DNA from: Ensifer adhaerens
GTDB lineage: Bacteria; Pseudomonadota; Alphaproteobacteria; Rhizobiales; Rhizobiaceae
Assembly: GCF_002940685.1 (NCBI RefSeq)
Contig: NZ_PNFP01000008.1
Location: 124,001 to 188,000, forward strand
Reading direction: 5' to 3'
Length of the DNA: 64,000 bases
Below the pieces are notes generated by a model. It did not search any database, was not told where the DNA came from, and saw nothing but the letters and a program-made list of their open reading frames with translations. The position numbers and the translations under genes were made by a program. Of this stretch, positions 18,538 to 26,800 are shown one piece after another (position 1 is the stretch's first letter; each line of letters starts with the position of its first letter).

Positions 18538-19512
18538 TCAGGAGAACAGGATCGACGATAGCTTGCGCCGAGCGGCGATCGTTGCCGGATCCTTCGGACC
18601 CCAGACTTCGAAGAAGGAGAGCAGTTCGCGGCGCGCGCCGTCGTCGTCGAACGCCCGATCGCGCTTCATGATCGTCAGGAGGTGATCGGCCGCAGCCGTG
18701 CGGTCGCCTTCGACATTGCGGATCTTGGCAAGCAGCACGCGCGCCTCGTGATCGTCGGGGTTTGCGGCAAGACGGCGCTCGAACTCGTTCGGGTCGCCGA
18801 GCTTGCGGGCTTCCTCGATCTGGTCGAGCTTCTTGCCGATCGCGGCGATGCCGGCGTCCTTGGCAAGGTCCTCCGGCAGGCTGGAAAGCGCCTCACGGGC
18901 TTCAGCGAGCTGGCCGAGCGCGATCATGCAGTCGACCATGCCGGCGATCGCCACGACATTTTCCGGATCGGCCTGCAGCACGGCGCCGTAGAGGCCGGCG
19001 GCGTTCTCGGCATCGCCGGCATCGGCAAGCGCCTTGGCGTCGGCGAGCACGGCTTCGATCTCGGCCTTGCTGTCGTCGACGGCGGGGCCTGCGATCTTCT
19101 CGATGAACTGCTTGATCTGGCTTTCCGGGACAGCGCCCATGAAACCGTCGACCGGACGGCCGCCGACGAAAGCGATGACGGCGGGGATCGACTGGATGCC
19201 GAGCTGGCCGGCGATCGAGGGGTGGTCGTCGATGTTCATCTTGACGAGCTTGACGCGGCCGGCTGCTTCCGTGACCACCTTTTCAATGACGGGGGTCAGC
19301 TGCTTGCAGGGGCCGCACCACGGCGCCCAGAAATCGACGAGCACCGGCTGCTGCCGGGACGCGTCGAGCACGTCCTTGGTGAAATTGGCAGTGGTGGTTT
19401 CCTTGATCAGGTCACCGCCCGACGCGGCGGCCGGCGCTGGTTGGCCGAAGGAGGCCGAACCTGTCATCTGAGTGCCGAAAGACCCTGCATAGGGATTGTC
19501 GCTGCCCGTCAT
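18538..19512 (-). CDS. Thioredoxin-TPR protein of the CnoX/YbbN family
   Basis: 324-aa protein: an N-terminal flexible tail (1-35), a thioredoxin domain (about 38-145, VLVDFWAPWCGPCKQLTP) and a TPR-like C-terminal half (about 150-320, repeated ALADAGDAENAAGLYGAVL-like helices). The active site keeps both cysteines, unlike E. coli YbbN, which has SXXC. CnoX proteins are holdases that pass clients to GroEL and guard against oxidative misfolding. It is upstream of the LON-domain gene in the same direction but separated by a hairpin at 18494-18518. Confidence 0.93.
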   Translation of the reverse strand: MTGSDNPYAGSFGTQMTGSASFGQPAPAAASGGDLIKETTTANFTKDVLDASRQQPVLVDFWAPWCGPCKQLTPVIEKVVTEAAGRVKLVKMNIDDHPSIAGQLGIQSIPAVIAFVGGRPVDGFMGAVPESQIKQFIEKIAGPAVDDSKAEIEAVLADAKALADAGDAENAAGLYGAVLQADPENVVAIAGMVDCMIALGQLAEAREALSSLPEDLAKDAGIAAIGKKLDQIEEARKLGDPNEFERRLAANPDDHEARVLLAKIRNVEGDRTAAADHLLTIMKRDRAFDDDGARRELLSFFEVWGPKDPATIAARRKLSSILFS

Positions 19513-19570
19513 TCTTCTCTCCTCGCCGGCTCGTCGGCCAGCTTACTGCATTCGCGCCAAAGATCGTATG

Positions 19571-20080
19571 TCAGGCCGTGACTTTCAAGACAAGCGGTTC
19601 GTGTCCGGTCGCTTCCATGAAGCGCAGCAGATCCTTCGAAGCGATCGAGGTCGTCGCGTCATTGGAAAGCGGATGGCAGTTGACGATGTCGAACTTCATA
19701 AGCTCCTCGTCGAGGATGACCCTGACGTTGCCCTGGGTGTCGTTGATCGCGCCGAAGGCGGTGACCGCACCCGGAATGACACCCAGATATTCCATCAGCT
19801 TCTCCGGCTTGCCAAAGGAGACCCGGCTTGCCGCGCCGATCACCTGGTGCACGGTCTTCAGGTCCACCGTCGCGTGCTCCTCGACCGTCAAAAGGAAATA
19901 GTTGTCCTTCTTGTCCTTCACGAACAGGTTTTTCGTGTGGCCGCCGGGGATCTCGTCGCGCAGCGCCACCGATTCGGCAACGGTGAACACCGGCTCGTGG
20001 TTCTTGGTCTTGTGCTTGATCCCAAGCCCGTCGAGAAAATGAAAGAGGTCTTCGGCGGTCTTCGGCTGTGATTCACTCAT
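19571..20080 (-). CDS. YbaK/ProX-type prolyl-tRNA deacylase-like protein
   Basis: 169-aa YbaK-domain protein that likely removes mischarged amino acids (alanine or cysteine) from tRNA-Pro. Motifs seen: GHTKNLFVKDKKDNYFLLTV, with the catalytic-type Lys, and FGAINDTQGNVRVILDEELM. ATG 20080 is preceded by a GGGATGAG stretch; the frame continues to 20101 without a better site. It stands alone between the CnoX-like gene and the tRNA-Gly region. The substrate is inferred from the family. Confidence 0.92.
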   Translation of the reverse strand: MSESQPKTAEDLFHFLDGLGIKHKTKNHEPVFTVAESVALRDEIPGGHTKNLFVKDKKDNYFLLTVEEHATVDLKTVHQVIGAASRVSFGKPEKLMEYLGVIPGAVTAFGAINDTQGNVRVILDEELMKFDIVNCHPLSNDATTSIASKDLLRFMEATGHEPLVLKVTA

Positions 20081-20236
20081 GATTCTCATCCCCCAGGGCA
20101 CGCGTTTCGCATCTGCTTTAGGGGAGAAGCCTGTCTATGCGCAATCTCACAGGCGGCGATGCCGACCGAAAACGCGGCATTTCCGGGCTTTGCGCGCAGT
20201 CTCCAAAAAAATATTCGATTTCTCGTCATTTCCCTG

Positions 20237-20265
20237 TTGCATTCCAAAATCGCTTAGGCCATATA
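20237..20265 (+). promoter_or_regulatory. Putative promoter of tRNA-Gly
   Basis: TTGCAT, a 17-base spacer and CATATA lie 68 bases before the mature tRNA. No gene is seen in the rest of 20081-20332. Confidence 0.6.
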
Positions 20266-20332
20266 CCGCCCGTCGCCGCAAGACAGCGCCGACGCCACGG
20301 TCCACCGACTACCCCCGGACCTTGGATGATGA

Positions 20333-20407
20333 GCGGGTGTAGCTCAGGGGTAGAGCACAACCTTGCCAAGGTTGGGGTCGGGCGTTCGAATCGCCTCACC
20401 CGCTCCA
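20333..20407 (+). tRNA. tRNA-Gly(GCC)
   Basis: 75-nt cloverleaf including the encoded CCA. The acceptor stem GCGGGTG / CACCCGC is perfect, the anticodon stem is CAACC / GGTTG with anticodon GCC at 20365-20367, and the T loop is GTTCGAATC. The discriminator base is U. Confidence 0.97.
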
Positions 20408-20573
20408 ATTTCTCCCAACCACTTCATTTCACAATCATTTCCGGAATGAAGCGGCATTTGCCGATAACCATTCCATGCGTGCGTGACCGCGCATTCACAC
20501 CGCTGGGTCCGGACCATCGGCCTTGCTTCGTCGTGGCTTGGTGCTGTTGGCGGTGCCGCCGCCGCTTCCGCGG

Positions 20574-21596
20574 TCAGCTCTTCATGAACACGTAGTCCGT
20601 CTCCTGCCGGCGCGTCTCGCCGGGGCGCAGCACCGCGTTCGGGAAGCCTGAATGGTTGATGGCATCCGGCCAGACCTGGGTTTCCAGACAGAAGCCCGCA
20701 AACGGGCCGTAGCGGCGGCCCTCGAGGCCGGGGACGGGGATATCAAGCTTGACGCCGGTATAGAGCTGCACGCCGGGCTCGGTCGTCAGCACTTCCATGG
20801 TGACGCCGGAATCGATGCTGCGGGCAAGCGCCACCGAATGCTTCGCCATGCGCTCGTCGGAAAGACAGAAGTTGTGGTCGTAGCTGATGCGTTCGCCTTC
20901 GGTCTGGCGGCGAAGCGGCGTCATTTCCCTGAGATCGAAGGCGGTGCCCTCGACGGAGCGGATCTCGCCCGTCGGCACCTGAAAATCATTCGTCGGCAGA
21001 TAGTGGTCGGCGGCGATCATGATGTCGTGGCCGAGCGCGTCGGCGCTGCCGTCGAGATTGAAATAGCTGTGCTGGCAGACATTGGCGAGCGTCGCCCGAT
21101 CGGCCTCGCTCTCGTAGACGACGCTCAGGACGCCGCCAGGCTTCAGCGCGTAGGTGCACGTGATCCTGCAATTGCCGGGATAGCCGGCGCGGCCGTCGGG
21201 ATCGGTGATCACGAGCGTCACGCTATCGGGCGTCTGGTTGGAAATCGTCCAGTTGCGCTTGCCGATATTGTCGCTGCCGCCGTGCAGATGGGTGACGCCC
21301 TTCTCGTTCAATTCGAGCTGATAGGTCTCGCCATCGAGCGTGAAGCGTCCGTTGCCGATGCGGTTGGCTGAGCGGCCGGGCGTCGCGCCGAGATAGGGCG
21401 AATGGGCGAGGTAGCTTTCGAGATCGGTGAAACCGAGCACCAGCGGCGGCTCGTGGCCTTCCAGGCGCAGGTCCTGGATCACCGAGCCCCAGGTGAGCAC
21501 ATGGGCGGTCAGTCCGCCGCCGGACAGCACCACACGATGAACCGGCTCGCCGGATGGCAGATGGCCGAAGATTTCCGTGTTCTGATGCATGTTCAC
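20574..21596 (-). CDS. galM: Aldose 1-epimerase
   Basis: 340-aa mutarotase that interconverts alpha and beta anomers of galactose/glucose. Family landmarks are YLGATPGRSANRI, HLHGGSDNIGKRNW, the central HSYFNLDG catalytic His motif, SYDHNFCL, and FCLETQVWPDAINH with the catalytic Glu. The start is GTG 21596 (six bases after GGGAG) or ATG 21590. Its leader is made of the composite palindromic repeat at 21609-21706. No sugar operon surrounds it. Confidence 0.94.
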   Translation of the reverse strand: MNMHQNTEIFGHLPSGEPVHRVVLSGGGLTAHVLTWGSVIQDLRLEGHEPPLVLGFTDLESYLAHSPYLGATPGRSANRIGNGRFTLDGETYQLELNEKGVTHLHGGSDNIGKRNWTISNQTPDSVTLVITDPDGRAGYPGNCRITCTYALKPGGVLSVVYESEADRATLANVCQHSYFNLDGSADALGHDIMIAADHYLPTNDFQVPTGEIRSVEGTAFDLREMTPLRRQTEGERISYDHNFCLSDERMAKHSVALARSIDSGVTMEVLTTEPGVQLYTGVKLDIPVPGLEGRRYGPFAGFCLETQVWPDAINHSGFPNAVLRPGETRRQETDYVFMKS

Positions 21597-21608
21597 CGCT
21601 TGCTCCCT

Positions 21609-21706
21609 CTACAGCGCCGCGCGTCTCCCCAGATGCGCAAAGGTCGCTGTACATTCTATGATCGCTGCATGTTCCTGGGATCGATTGGTATCCAGGGAAC
21701 ATGCAG
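21609..21706. repeat. Composite double-palindrome repeat, copy A
   Basis: A degenerate palindrome from CTACAGCGCC to CGCTGTA (21609-21651) is joined through a short linker containing ATCG to a second palindrome, CTGCATGTTCC ... GGGAACATGCAG (21665-21706). The same two-part unit occurs inverted at 42234-42337. It lies directly upstream of galM. Confidence 0.8.
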
Positions 21707-21779
21707 TCGTGCGATCGCAGCAACCTGCGTCATTTCCCGGGGCGCGGCAACCGGTATTCACAAGATTTCTGCGGTCATT

Positions 21780-22964
21780 TCAGCGCGATAGTTGTTTGGT
21801 GGCGTCCTGGAGACCGGCAAGGGTCAGAGGGAACATCCGCCCCTCGAACAGGCTTTTCACCATGGCGATCGACTGGGTGTAGCCCCAATGCTGCTCCGGC
21901 ACGGGATTGATCCAGATCGAGCGCGGAAAATGCGCCGTCAAGCGCGAGAGCCAGAGGGCGCCGGCCTCGTCGTTCCAATGCTCGACCGAGCCGCCGGGAT
22001 GGCTGATCTCGTAGGGGCTCATCGAGGCGTCGCCGACGAAGATGGCGCGGTAGTCGCCGCCATAGGTGCGCAGCACCTCTGTCGTGCGGGTGATGTCGGC
22101 GCGCCGGCGGCGATTGTCCTTCCACAGGCCCTCGTAGACGCAATTGTGGAAGTAGAAGTGCTCCATGTGGCGGAACTCGCCGCGGGCGGCGGAAAACAGT
22201 TCCTCGACGATGCGGATGTGGTCGTCCATCGAGCCGCCGACGTCAAAGAACATCAGGAGCTTCACGGCATTGCGCCGCTCCGGCCTCGTCACCACGTCGA
22301 GATAGCCGTGTTCGGCGGTGGCGCGGATCGTGCCGTTGAGGTCGAGTTCGTCGGCGGCACCCTGGCGCACCCAGCGCCGCAATCTTTTCAGCGCCACCTT
22401 GATGTTGCGGGTGCCAAGCTCGACCGTGTCGTCATAATCCTTGAACTCGCGCCGGTCCCAGACCTTGACGGCGCGGCGATGGCGCGACTGGTCCTGGCCG
22501 ATCCGGACCCCCTCGGGATTGTAGCCATAGGCACCAAAGGGGGAGGTGCCGGCGGTGCCGATCCATTTCGAGCCGCCCTGATGGCGGCCCTTTTGTTCAC
22601 TCAGCCGCTGGCGCAAGGTCTCCATCAGCTTGTCGAAGCCGCCGAGGGATTCGATCAGGCGCTTTTCTTCCTCGGTCAGGTGCTTTTCCGCAAGCTTGCG
22701 CAGCCAGTCCTCAGGGATGACCGCCTCTTCGCCCGCTTCCATCGGGTTGACCGCTTCGAGGCCGGAAAAGCAGTGCTGGAACACCCGGTCGAAGCGGTCG
22801 ATATGGCGCTCGTCCTTCACCAGCGCCGCGCGCGCCAGATAGTAGAAGGCTTCGACGTCGAAGGTGGCGATGCCGGCCTCCATCCCCTCGATCAAGGAGA
22901 GGAATTCCCGGAGGGTGACCGGGACTTTCGCCGCCTTGAGTTCGAGGAAGAAGGGGATGAACAT
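21780..22964 (-). CDS. VWA-domain (CoxE-like) protein
   Basis: 394-aa protein with an N-terminal helical half and a C-terminal von Willebrand A domain (about 225-390). The metal-ion site is visible as LLMFFDVGGSMDDH (DxGxS), followed later by the threonine/aspartate region and FVGDASMSPYE. CoxE-type proteins partner MoxR/CoxD AAA ATPases, and one is encoded at 24713-25552. The start is six bases after the metA stop, with its GAGG site overlapping that stop, so it is translationally coupled to metA and should share the SAM-II riboswitch. The target of the pair is unknown. Confidence 0.9.
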   Translation of the reverse strand: MFIPFFLELKAAKVPVTLREFLSLIEGMEAGIATFDVEAFYYLARAALVKDERHIDRFDRVFQHCFSGLEAVNPMEAGEEAVIPEDWLRKLAEKHLTEEEKRLIESLGGFDKLMETLRQRLSEQKGRHQGGSKWIGTAGTSPFGAYGYNPEGVRIGQDQSRHRRAVKVWDRREFKDYDDTVELGTRNIKVALKRLRRWVRQGAADELDLNGTIRATAEHGYLDVVTRPERRNAVKLLMFFDVGGSMDDHIRIVEELFSAARGEFRHMEHFYFHNCVYEGLWKDNRRRRADITRTTEVLRTYGGDYRAIFVGDASMSPYEISHPGGSVEHWNDEAGALWLSRLTAHFPRSIWINPVPEQHWGYTQSIAMVKSLFEGRMFPLTLAGLQDATKQLSR

Positions 22965-22970
22965 CTGACC

Positions 22971-23897
22971 TCAGCTTTTCCCGGTGCCGATCTCCTGGAG
23001 ATCATAGGGCGTCGTCTGGTACATCTCGTTGATCCAGTTGCCGAAGAACAGATGTGCATGGCTGCGCCAGCGGTTCTGCGGCGGCAGGGTCGAATCGTTG
23101 TGCGGGAAATAGTCGTGCGGCATCTTGATCGGCACGCCGGCGTCCACGTCCCGGAAATATTCGTCCGACAGCGAAGTGGAATCATACTCCACGTGGTTGA
23201 ACATGTAGAGCCTGTTGCCCTTTTTCTCGTGCACGAGGCAGACGCCCATCTCCTTCGATTCCATCAGGATTTCGAGGCCCGGCACCTTGTCGATGTCGGC
23301 GCGTCGCACTTCGGTCCAGCGCGAAACGGGGACGGCGAAATCGTCGGAGAAGCCGTTGAGATAGACGGAGGAGCGATTGAGGTTCTGGTGACGATAGACG
23401 CCGAAGGCCTTTTCCTTCAGCGGATACTTCGGCACGTCGTGGAAGTGGTAGATCGCCGCCATCGCGCCCCAGCAGACGTTGAGCGTCGAATGGACGTTGG
23501 TCTCGGTCCAGTCGAGGATGCGCTTCAGCTCGTCCCAATAGGTGACGTCCTCGTATTCGAGCGTCTCGACCGGGGCGCCTGTGATGATGAAGCCGTCGAA
23601 CTTGCGGGCGCTGACCTCTTCCCAGGTCTCGTAGAAGGAAAGCAGATGGTCTTCGGAGGTGTTCTTTGCGCGGTGGGCGCCGATGCGCACCAGCGACAGT
23701 TCCACCTGCAGTGGCGAAGCGCCGATCAGGCGCGCCATCTGGATCTCGGTCTTGATCTTGTTCGGCATGAGGTTGAGGAGCCCGATCTGGAGCGGACGGA
23801 TATCCTGACGGATCGCCACGGTCTCGGTCATCACCCGCACGCCCTCATTGACGAGGGTTTCGAAGGCGGGCAGCGTATCGGGAATCTTGATGGGCAT
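22971..23897 (-). CDS. metA: Homoserine O-acyltransferase
   Basis: 308-aa MetA family enzyme that acylates homoserine in methionine synthesis. It carries [16 protein letters not shown] at the start, the catalytic cysteine in [14 protein letters not shown] (about C142) and the His-Glu pair in [10 protein letters not shown]. MetA proteins of this type in alphaproteobacteria may use acetyl-CoA rather than succinyl-CoA; the sequence alone does not decide. ATG 23897 follows a GGAAG site. It is controlled by the SAM-II riboswitch and attenuator upstream and is followed directly by the VWA gene. Confidence 0.96.
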   Translation of the reverse strand: MPIKIPDTLPAFETLVNEGVRVMTETVAIRQDIRPLQIGLLNLMPNKIKTEIQMARLIGASPLQVELSLVRIGAHRAKNTSEDHLLSFYETWEEVSARKFDGFIITGAPVETLEYEDVTYWDELKRILDWTETNVHSTLNVCWGAMAAIYHFHDVPKYPLKEKAFGVYRHQNLNRSSVYLNGFSDDFAVPVSRWTEVRRADIDKVPGLEILMESKEMGVCLVHEKKGNRLYMFNHVEYDSTSLSDEYFRDVDAGVPIKMPHDYFPHNDSTLPPQNRWRSHAHLFFGNWINEMYQTTPYDLQEIGTGKS

Positions 23898-23918
23898 GGG
23901 CTTCCACTCGATCAATAC

Positions 23919-23950
23919 AAAAAAACCGGCGGCGATTGATCGCGACCGGT
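23919..23950 (-). terminator. Attenuator hairpin between the SAM-II riboswitch and metA
   Basis: On the minus strand ACCGG and GCGA arms fold into a stem-loop, followed by seven T residues (A run at 23919-23925), only 22 bases before the metA ATG. It lies downstream of the riboswitch and upstream of the start codon, as an expression platform should. Confidence 0.8.
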
Positions 23951-23972
23951 CCTCGGAAATCCAACTTTCCTC

Positions 23973-24030
23973 GGCCCTTTAGCGACTTGTTTAACGTGGC
24001 TGCAAGCCGGCCGGCCAAATCACCACGGGG
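23973..24030 (-). ncRNA. SAM-II riboswitch (metA leader)
   Basis: The conserved SAM-II core is read on the minus strand: GTGGTGATTTG, then TTGCAGCCACGTTAAAC, then AAGTCGCTAAAG followed by GGGCC, able to form the P1 stem and H-type pseudoknot. This class is known upstream of metA and metX in alphaproteobacteria. Confidence 0.95.
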
Positions 24031-24088
24031 AATTTGATAGCGCGACAGGGGCGCGGGGGTCAAGAAAAACGATTCGGGCGTGGGGAGG

Positions 24089-24285
24089 CCCCTCATCCCG
24101 CTGCCGCGACCTTCTCCCCGCAAGCAGGGAGAAGGGGCCTTGCCGTACCCGATCGTTCCACAAGTCAAGGGCAGCGGCCGTTCGGCCTATCTTGGTAGCC
24201 GGGTTCGCTATCCGCACGTCTCGGCTTGGAGCCAGCCGTCGTCTTGCCCTCTCCCCGCCTGCGGGGAGAGGGTTAGGGTGAGGGG
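24089..24285. repeat. RIME-type intergenic mosaic repeat, copy 2 (inverted)
   Basis: Left palindrome CCTTCTCCCCGC / GCAGGGAGAAGG and right palindrome CCCTCTCCCCGC / GCGGGGAGAGGG, ending TTAGGGTGAGGGG. Orientation is opposite to copies 1 and 3. Its right end overlaps the 3' end of the NUDIX gene. Confidence 0.9.
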
Positions 24286-24716
24286 CTAGTCTGCAGCAGG
24301 CTTAGAGCATCCCGCATGCCATAACCCAGCCGGTGCCGCGCCCCGTCTATCCCAAGCCAGAAGAAGCGAAAGCGGATCGGGTCACCGCCGCCAAAGGGCG
24401 TCATTTCCCGATGTATCCAGGTCTGCCGCTGCTCGCCGGCAAGGGCGATGTGGAAGTAGTGCCGCCGATGACAGATCGTCCTGCCGTCCTTCGGGTAGTG
24501 GTAGTCATGCGTGACGAGATGGGTGAGCGCCTGCGGCGACGTCAGTCCGGTCTCTTCGGTGAATTCCCGCGCGGCCGCCTGCTCCGGGCTCTCGCCGGGC
24601 TCCATCGTGCCGCCGGGTACCTGCAGCTCGATCGCGGGAAAATCCGGCTCGTCGAAGACCAGCAGGCGGCCCTGCCAAGTGGCGTAGATCAGGACCTTGT
24701 GGGCGTCGGGCATCAT
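24273..24716 (-). CDS. NUDIX hydrolase
   Basis: 147-aa NUDIX protein with a complete box, GGTMEPGESPEQAAAREFTE followed by ETGL (about residues 34-57). Substrate is unknown. ATG overlaps the stop of the MoxR gene by four bases (ATGA), so the two are translationally coupled. The last codons (Ser-Pro-Ser-Pro) and the TAA stop lie in the end of RIME copy 2, so the native C-terminus appears to have been changed by the repeat. Confidence 0.9.
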   Translation of the reverse strand: MMPDAHKVLIYATWQGRLLVFDEPDFPAIELQVPGGTMEPGESPEQAAAREFTEETGLTSPQALTHLVTHDYHYPKDGRTICHRRHYFHIALAGEQRQTWIHREMTPFGGGDPIRFRFFWLGIDGARHRLGYGMRDALSLLQTSPSP

Positions 24717-25552
24717 CCGTCGCGGCGTGCCATGAAGGCGAGGCGTTCGAAGAGGTGCACGTCCTGCTCGTTCTTCAGGAGCGCCCCGTGCAGCTTCGGC
24801 AGCATGGTCTTGGCATCGGCTCTCAAGTCCGCCGGATCGACCTCGTCGGCGACAAGCAGGCGGATCCAGTCAAGCGCCTCGGAGGTGGACGGTTTCTTTT
24901 TCAGGCCGGGCACCTGGCGGATATCGTAGAAGGCGGCCAGCGCCGCCGACAGCAGCGTCTTGCGGATGCCCGGATAGTGCACCTCGACGATGCGGGCGAG
25001 CGTGTCTGCGTCCGGGAAGCGGATATAGTGGAAGAAGCAGCGGCGCAGAAACGCGTCCGGCAGTTCCTTCTCGTTGTTGGAGGTGATGATGACGATTGGC
25101 CGGTGGCGAGCGCCGATCATCTCCCCGGTCTCGTAGACATGGAATTCCATGCGGTCGAGTTCCTGCAAAAGGTCGTTCGGAAACTCGATGTCGGCCTTGT
25201 CGATCTCGTCGATCAGGAGCACGACGCGGCGGTCGGCTTCGAAGGCCTGCCAGAGCTTGCCCTTGCGGATGTAGTTGCGGACCTCGTTGACCCGTTCGTC
25301 GCCGAGCTGGCTGTCGCGCAGGCGCGACACGGCGTCGTATTCGTAAAGGCCCTGCTGCGCCTTGGTCGTCGACTTGACGCTCCATTCGATGAGTTCGAGA
25401 TCAAGGGCAGCGGCGATCTGGCGGGCCAGTTCGGTCTTGCCGGTGCCCGGTTCACCCTTGACGAGCAGCGGTCGCTCCAGCCGGATCGCGGCGTTGACGG
25501 CGATCATCAGATCCTTGTCGGCGATATAGTCGGCGGTGCCTTGAAATTGCAT
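24713..25552 (-). CDS. MoxR-family AAA+ ATPase
   Basis: 279-aa MoxR/CoxD-type ATPase: Walker A GEPGTGKTEL at about 37, Walker B RRVVLLIDEIDKAD at about 110, and sensor 1 PIVIITSNNEKELPDAFLRR. MoxR proteins act as chaperone-like remodelling ATPases with VWA partners. The likely partner is the CoxE-like gene at 21780-22964, 1.7 kb downstream on the same strand, separated by a NUDIX gene, a RIME element and metA. The start MQFQGTADYIADKDL is standard. Confidence 0.93.
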   Translation of the reverse strand: MQFQGTADYIADKDLMIAVNAAIRLERPLLVKGEPGTGKTELARQIAAALDLELIEWSVKSTTKAQQGLYEYDAVSRLRDSQLGDERVNEVRNYIRKGKLWQAFEADRRVVLLIDEIDKADIEFPNDLLQELDRMEFHVYETGEMIGARHRPIVIITSNNEKELPDAFLRRCFFHYIRFPDADTLARIVEVHYPGIRKTLLSAALAAFYDIRQVPGLKKKPSTSEALDWIRLLVADEVDPADLRADAKTMLPKLHGALLKNEQDVHLFERLAFMARRDG

Positions 25553-25649
25553 GGGCGTCTTCCGGGTTCGGCGTCTCGTCTGCGAAGTCCATGGACTACC
25601 GCATCTTGGCCGAAATCGGAATCGATTTGAGGAGAGGTGCGAGAAGTCT

Positions 25650-26030
25650 TCAGCCGCGAAGGGCGGTGACTTCGATCTCGATCAGCATTTCCGGGCGGAT
25701 CAGGTCGCAGACGATCATGGTTGCGGCCGGGCGGATCTCGCCGAAGACTTCGCCGAAGATCGGAAACACCCGGTCGGCGAAGCTGGCATCGGTGACGTAG
25801 TAGTGGTTGCGCACCACGTCCTTCAGCGAGAAGCCCGCTTCCTTCAGCGCGCCCTCGATCGTCTTCAGGCAATTGCGCGCCTGCTCCTCCACCGTCTCGG
25901 GCATGGTCATGGTGGCATAGTCATAGCCGGTCGTGCCGGAGACGAAGCACCAGTCACCCATCGCGACGGCACGCGAATAGCCTGCCGTCTTTTCGAAGGG
26001 CGAGCCCGAGGAGATGAGCTTGCGCGCCAT
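25650..26030 (-). CDS. RidA/YjgF-family protein
   Basis: 126-aa RidA-like protein (Rid family of enamine/imine deaminases). The family RNHYYVTDASFADRVFPIFGE and ATMIVCDLIRPEMLIEIEVTA ending is present, but a RidA-type catalytic arginine in the final motif (usually TR..L...) reads CDLIRPEM, so activity should be confirmed. The start MARKLISSGSPFEKTAGYSRAV is unambiguous. It lies nine bases after leuD in the same direction, suggesting co-transcription. Confidence 0.88.
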   Translation of the reverse strand: MARKLISSGSPFEKTAGYSRAVAMGDWCFVSGTTGYDYATMTMPETVEEQARNCLKTIEGALKEAGFSLKDVVRNHYYVTDASFADRVFPIFGEVFGEIRPAATMIVCDLIRPEMLIEIEVTALRG

Positions 26031-26039
26031 GTCTCGGCT

Positions 26040-26645
26040 TTAGGCCCAGGGGCGCGAGGCGCCGACCGACTTCTCGAAGCTGTCGATCGCGGTTGCCTTT
26101 TCCAGGGTCAGGCCGATGTCGTCGAGGCCGTTCAGGAGGCAATGACGCTTGAAGGCGTCGACCTCGAACTTGACCGAGCCGCCGTCCGGACCGGTGATTT
26201 CCTGGGATTCCAGGTCGACCGAGAGGATGGCGTTGGAGCCGCGCGAGGCGTCGTCCATCAGCTTGTCGAGGTCGGCCTGGCTGACGACGATCGGCAGAAT
26301 GCCGTTCTTGAAACAGTTGTTGTAGAAGATGTCGGCGAACGACGTGGAGATCACGCAGCGGATGCCGAAGTCGAGCAGCGCCCACGGCGCATGCTCGCGC
26401 GAGGAACCGCAGCCGAAGTTGTCGCCGGCTACCAGGATGCTGGCGTTCTGGTAGGCGGGCTTGTTGAGCACGAAGTCCGGATTGACCGAGCCGTCCTCAT
26501 TATAACGGGCTTCGGCGAAGAGGCCCTTGCCAAGGCCGGTGCGCTTGATCGTCTTCAGGTAATCCTTCGGAATGATCATGTCCGTGTCGATGTTGACGAC
26601 GGGGAGGGGGGCGGCGACACCGGTGAGCTTGACGAATTTTTCCAT
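26040..26645 (-). CDS. leuD: 3-isopropylmalate dehydratase small subunit
   Basis: 201-aa swivelling subunit that completes isopropylmalate isomerase with LeuC (1855-3264). Landmarks are [41 protein letters not shown] and [15 protein letters not shown]. It is encoded 24 kb from leuC on the opposite strand, so the subunits are not co-transcribed here. A RidA-family gene follows at once; leuB is not in the window. Confidence 0.97.
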   Translation of the reverse strand: MEKFVKLTGVAAPLPVVNIDTDMIIPKDYLKTIKRTGLGKGLFAEARYNEDGSVNPDFVLNKPAYQNASILVAGDNFGCGSSREHAPWALLDFGIRCVISTSFADIFYNNCFKNGILPIVVSQADLDKLMDDASRGSNAILSVDLESQEITGPDGGSVKFEVDAFKRHCLLNGLDDIGLTLEKATAIDSFEKSVGASRPWA

Positions 26646-26731
26646 AACTTCAGGCCTTCGATTTCAGAAGAATGTTGCGCTAGCGTTTAGATGAGTTTTG
26701 CGCCGAAATGAAGGAAAATCTGTTCAAATAG

Positions 26732-26770
26732 GCTTCGCCGGGCGGGTGAAAATGCCTGCCCGGCGAAAGC
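26732..26770. repeat. Long inverted repeat between the VOC gene and leuD
   Basis: Arms GCTTCGCCGGGC and GCCCGGCGAAAGC with a 14-base loop, no T tract. It may end the VOC transcript or form a leuD leader hairpin. Confidence 0.45.
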
Positions 26771-26800
26771 TTCGCCCGAATTCCTGTTGTCGGGCCGCCC

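Noticed and set aside
21792-23939. Very long open frame (715 codons) antisense to metA and the VWA gene
   Set aside because: It is a GC-driven mirror of two well-supported genes, has no ribosome site and its composition is the typical Val/Asp/Arg-rich antisense pattern.
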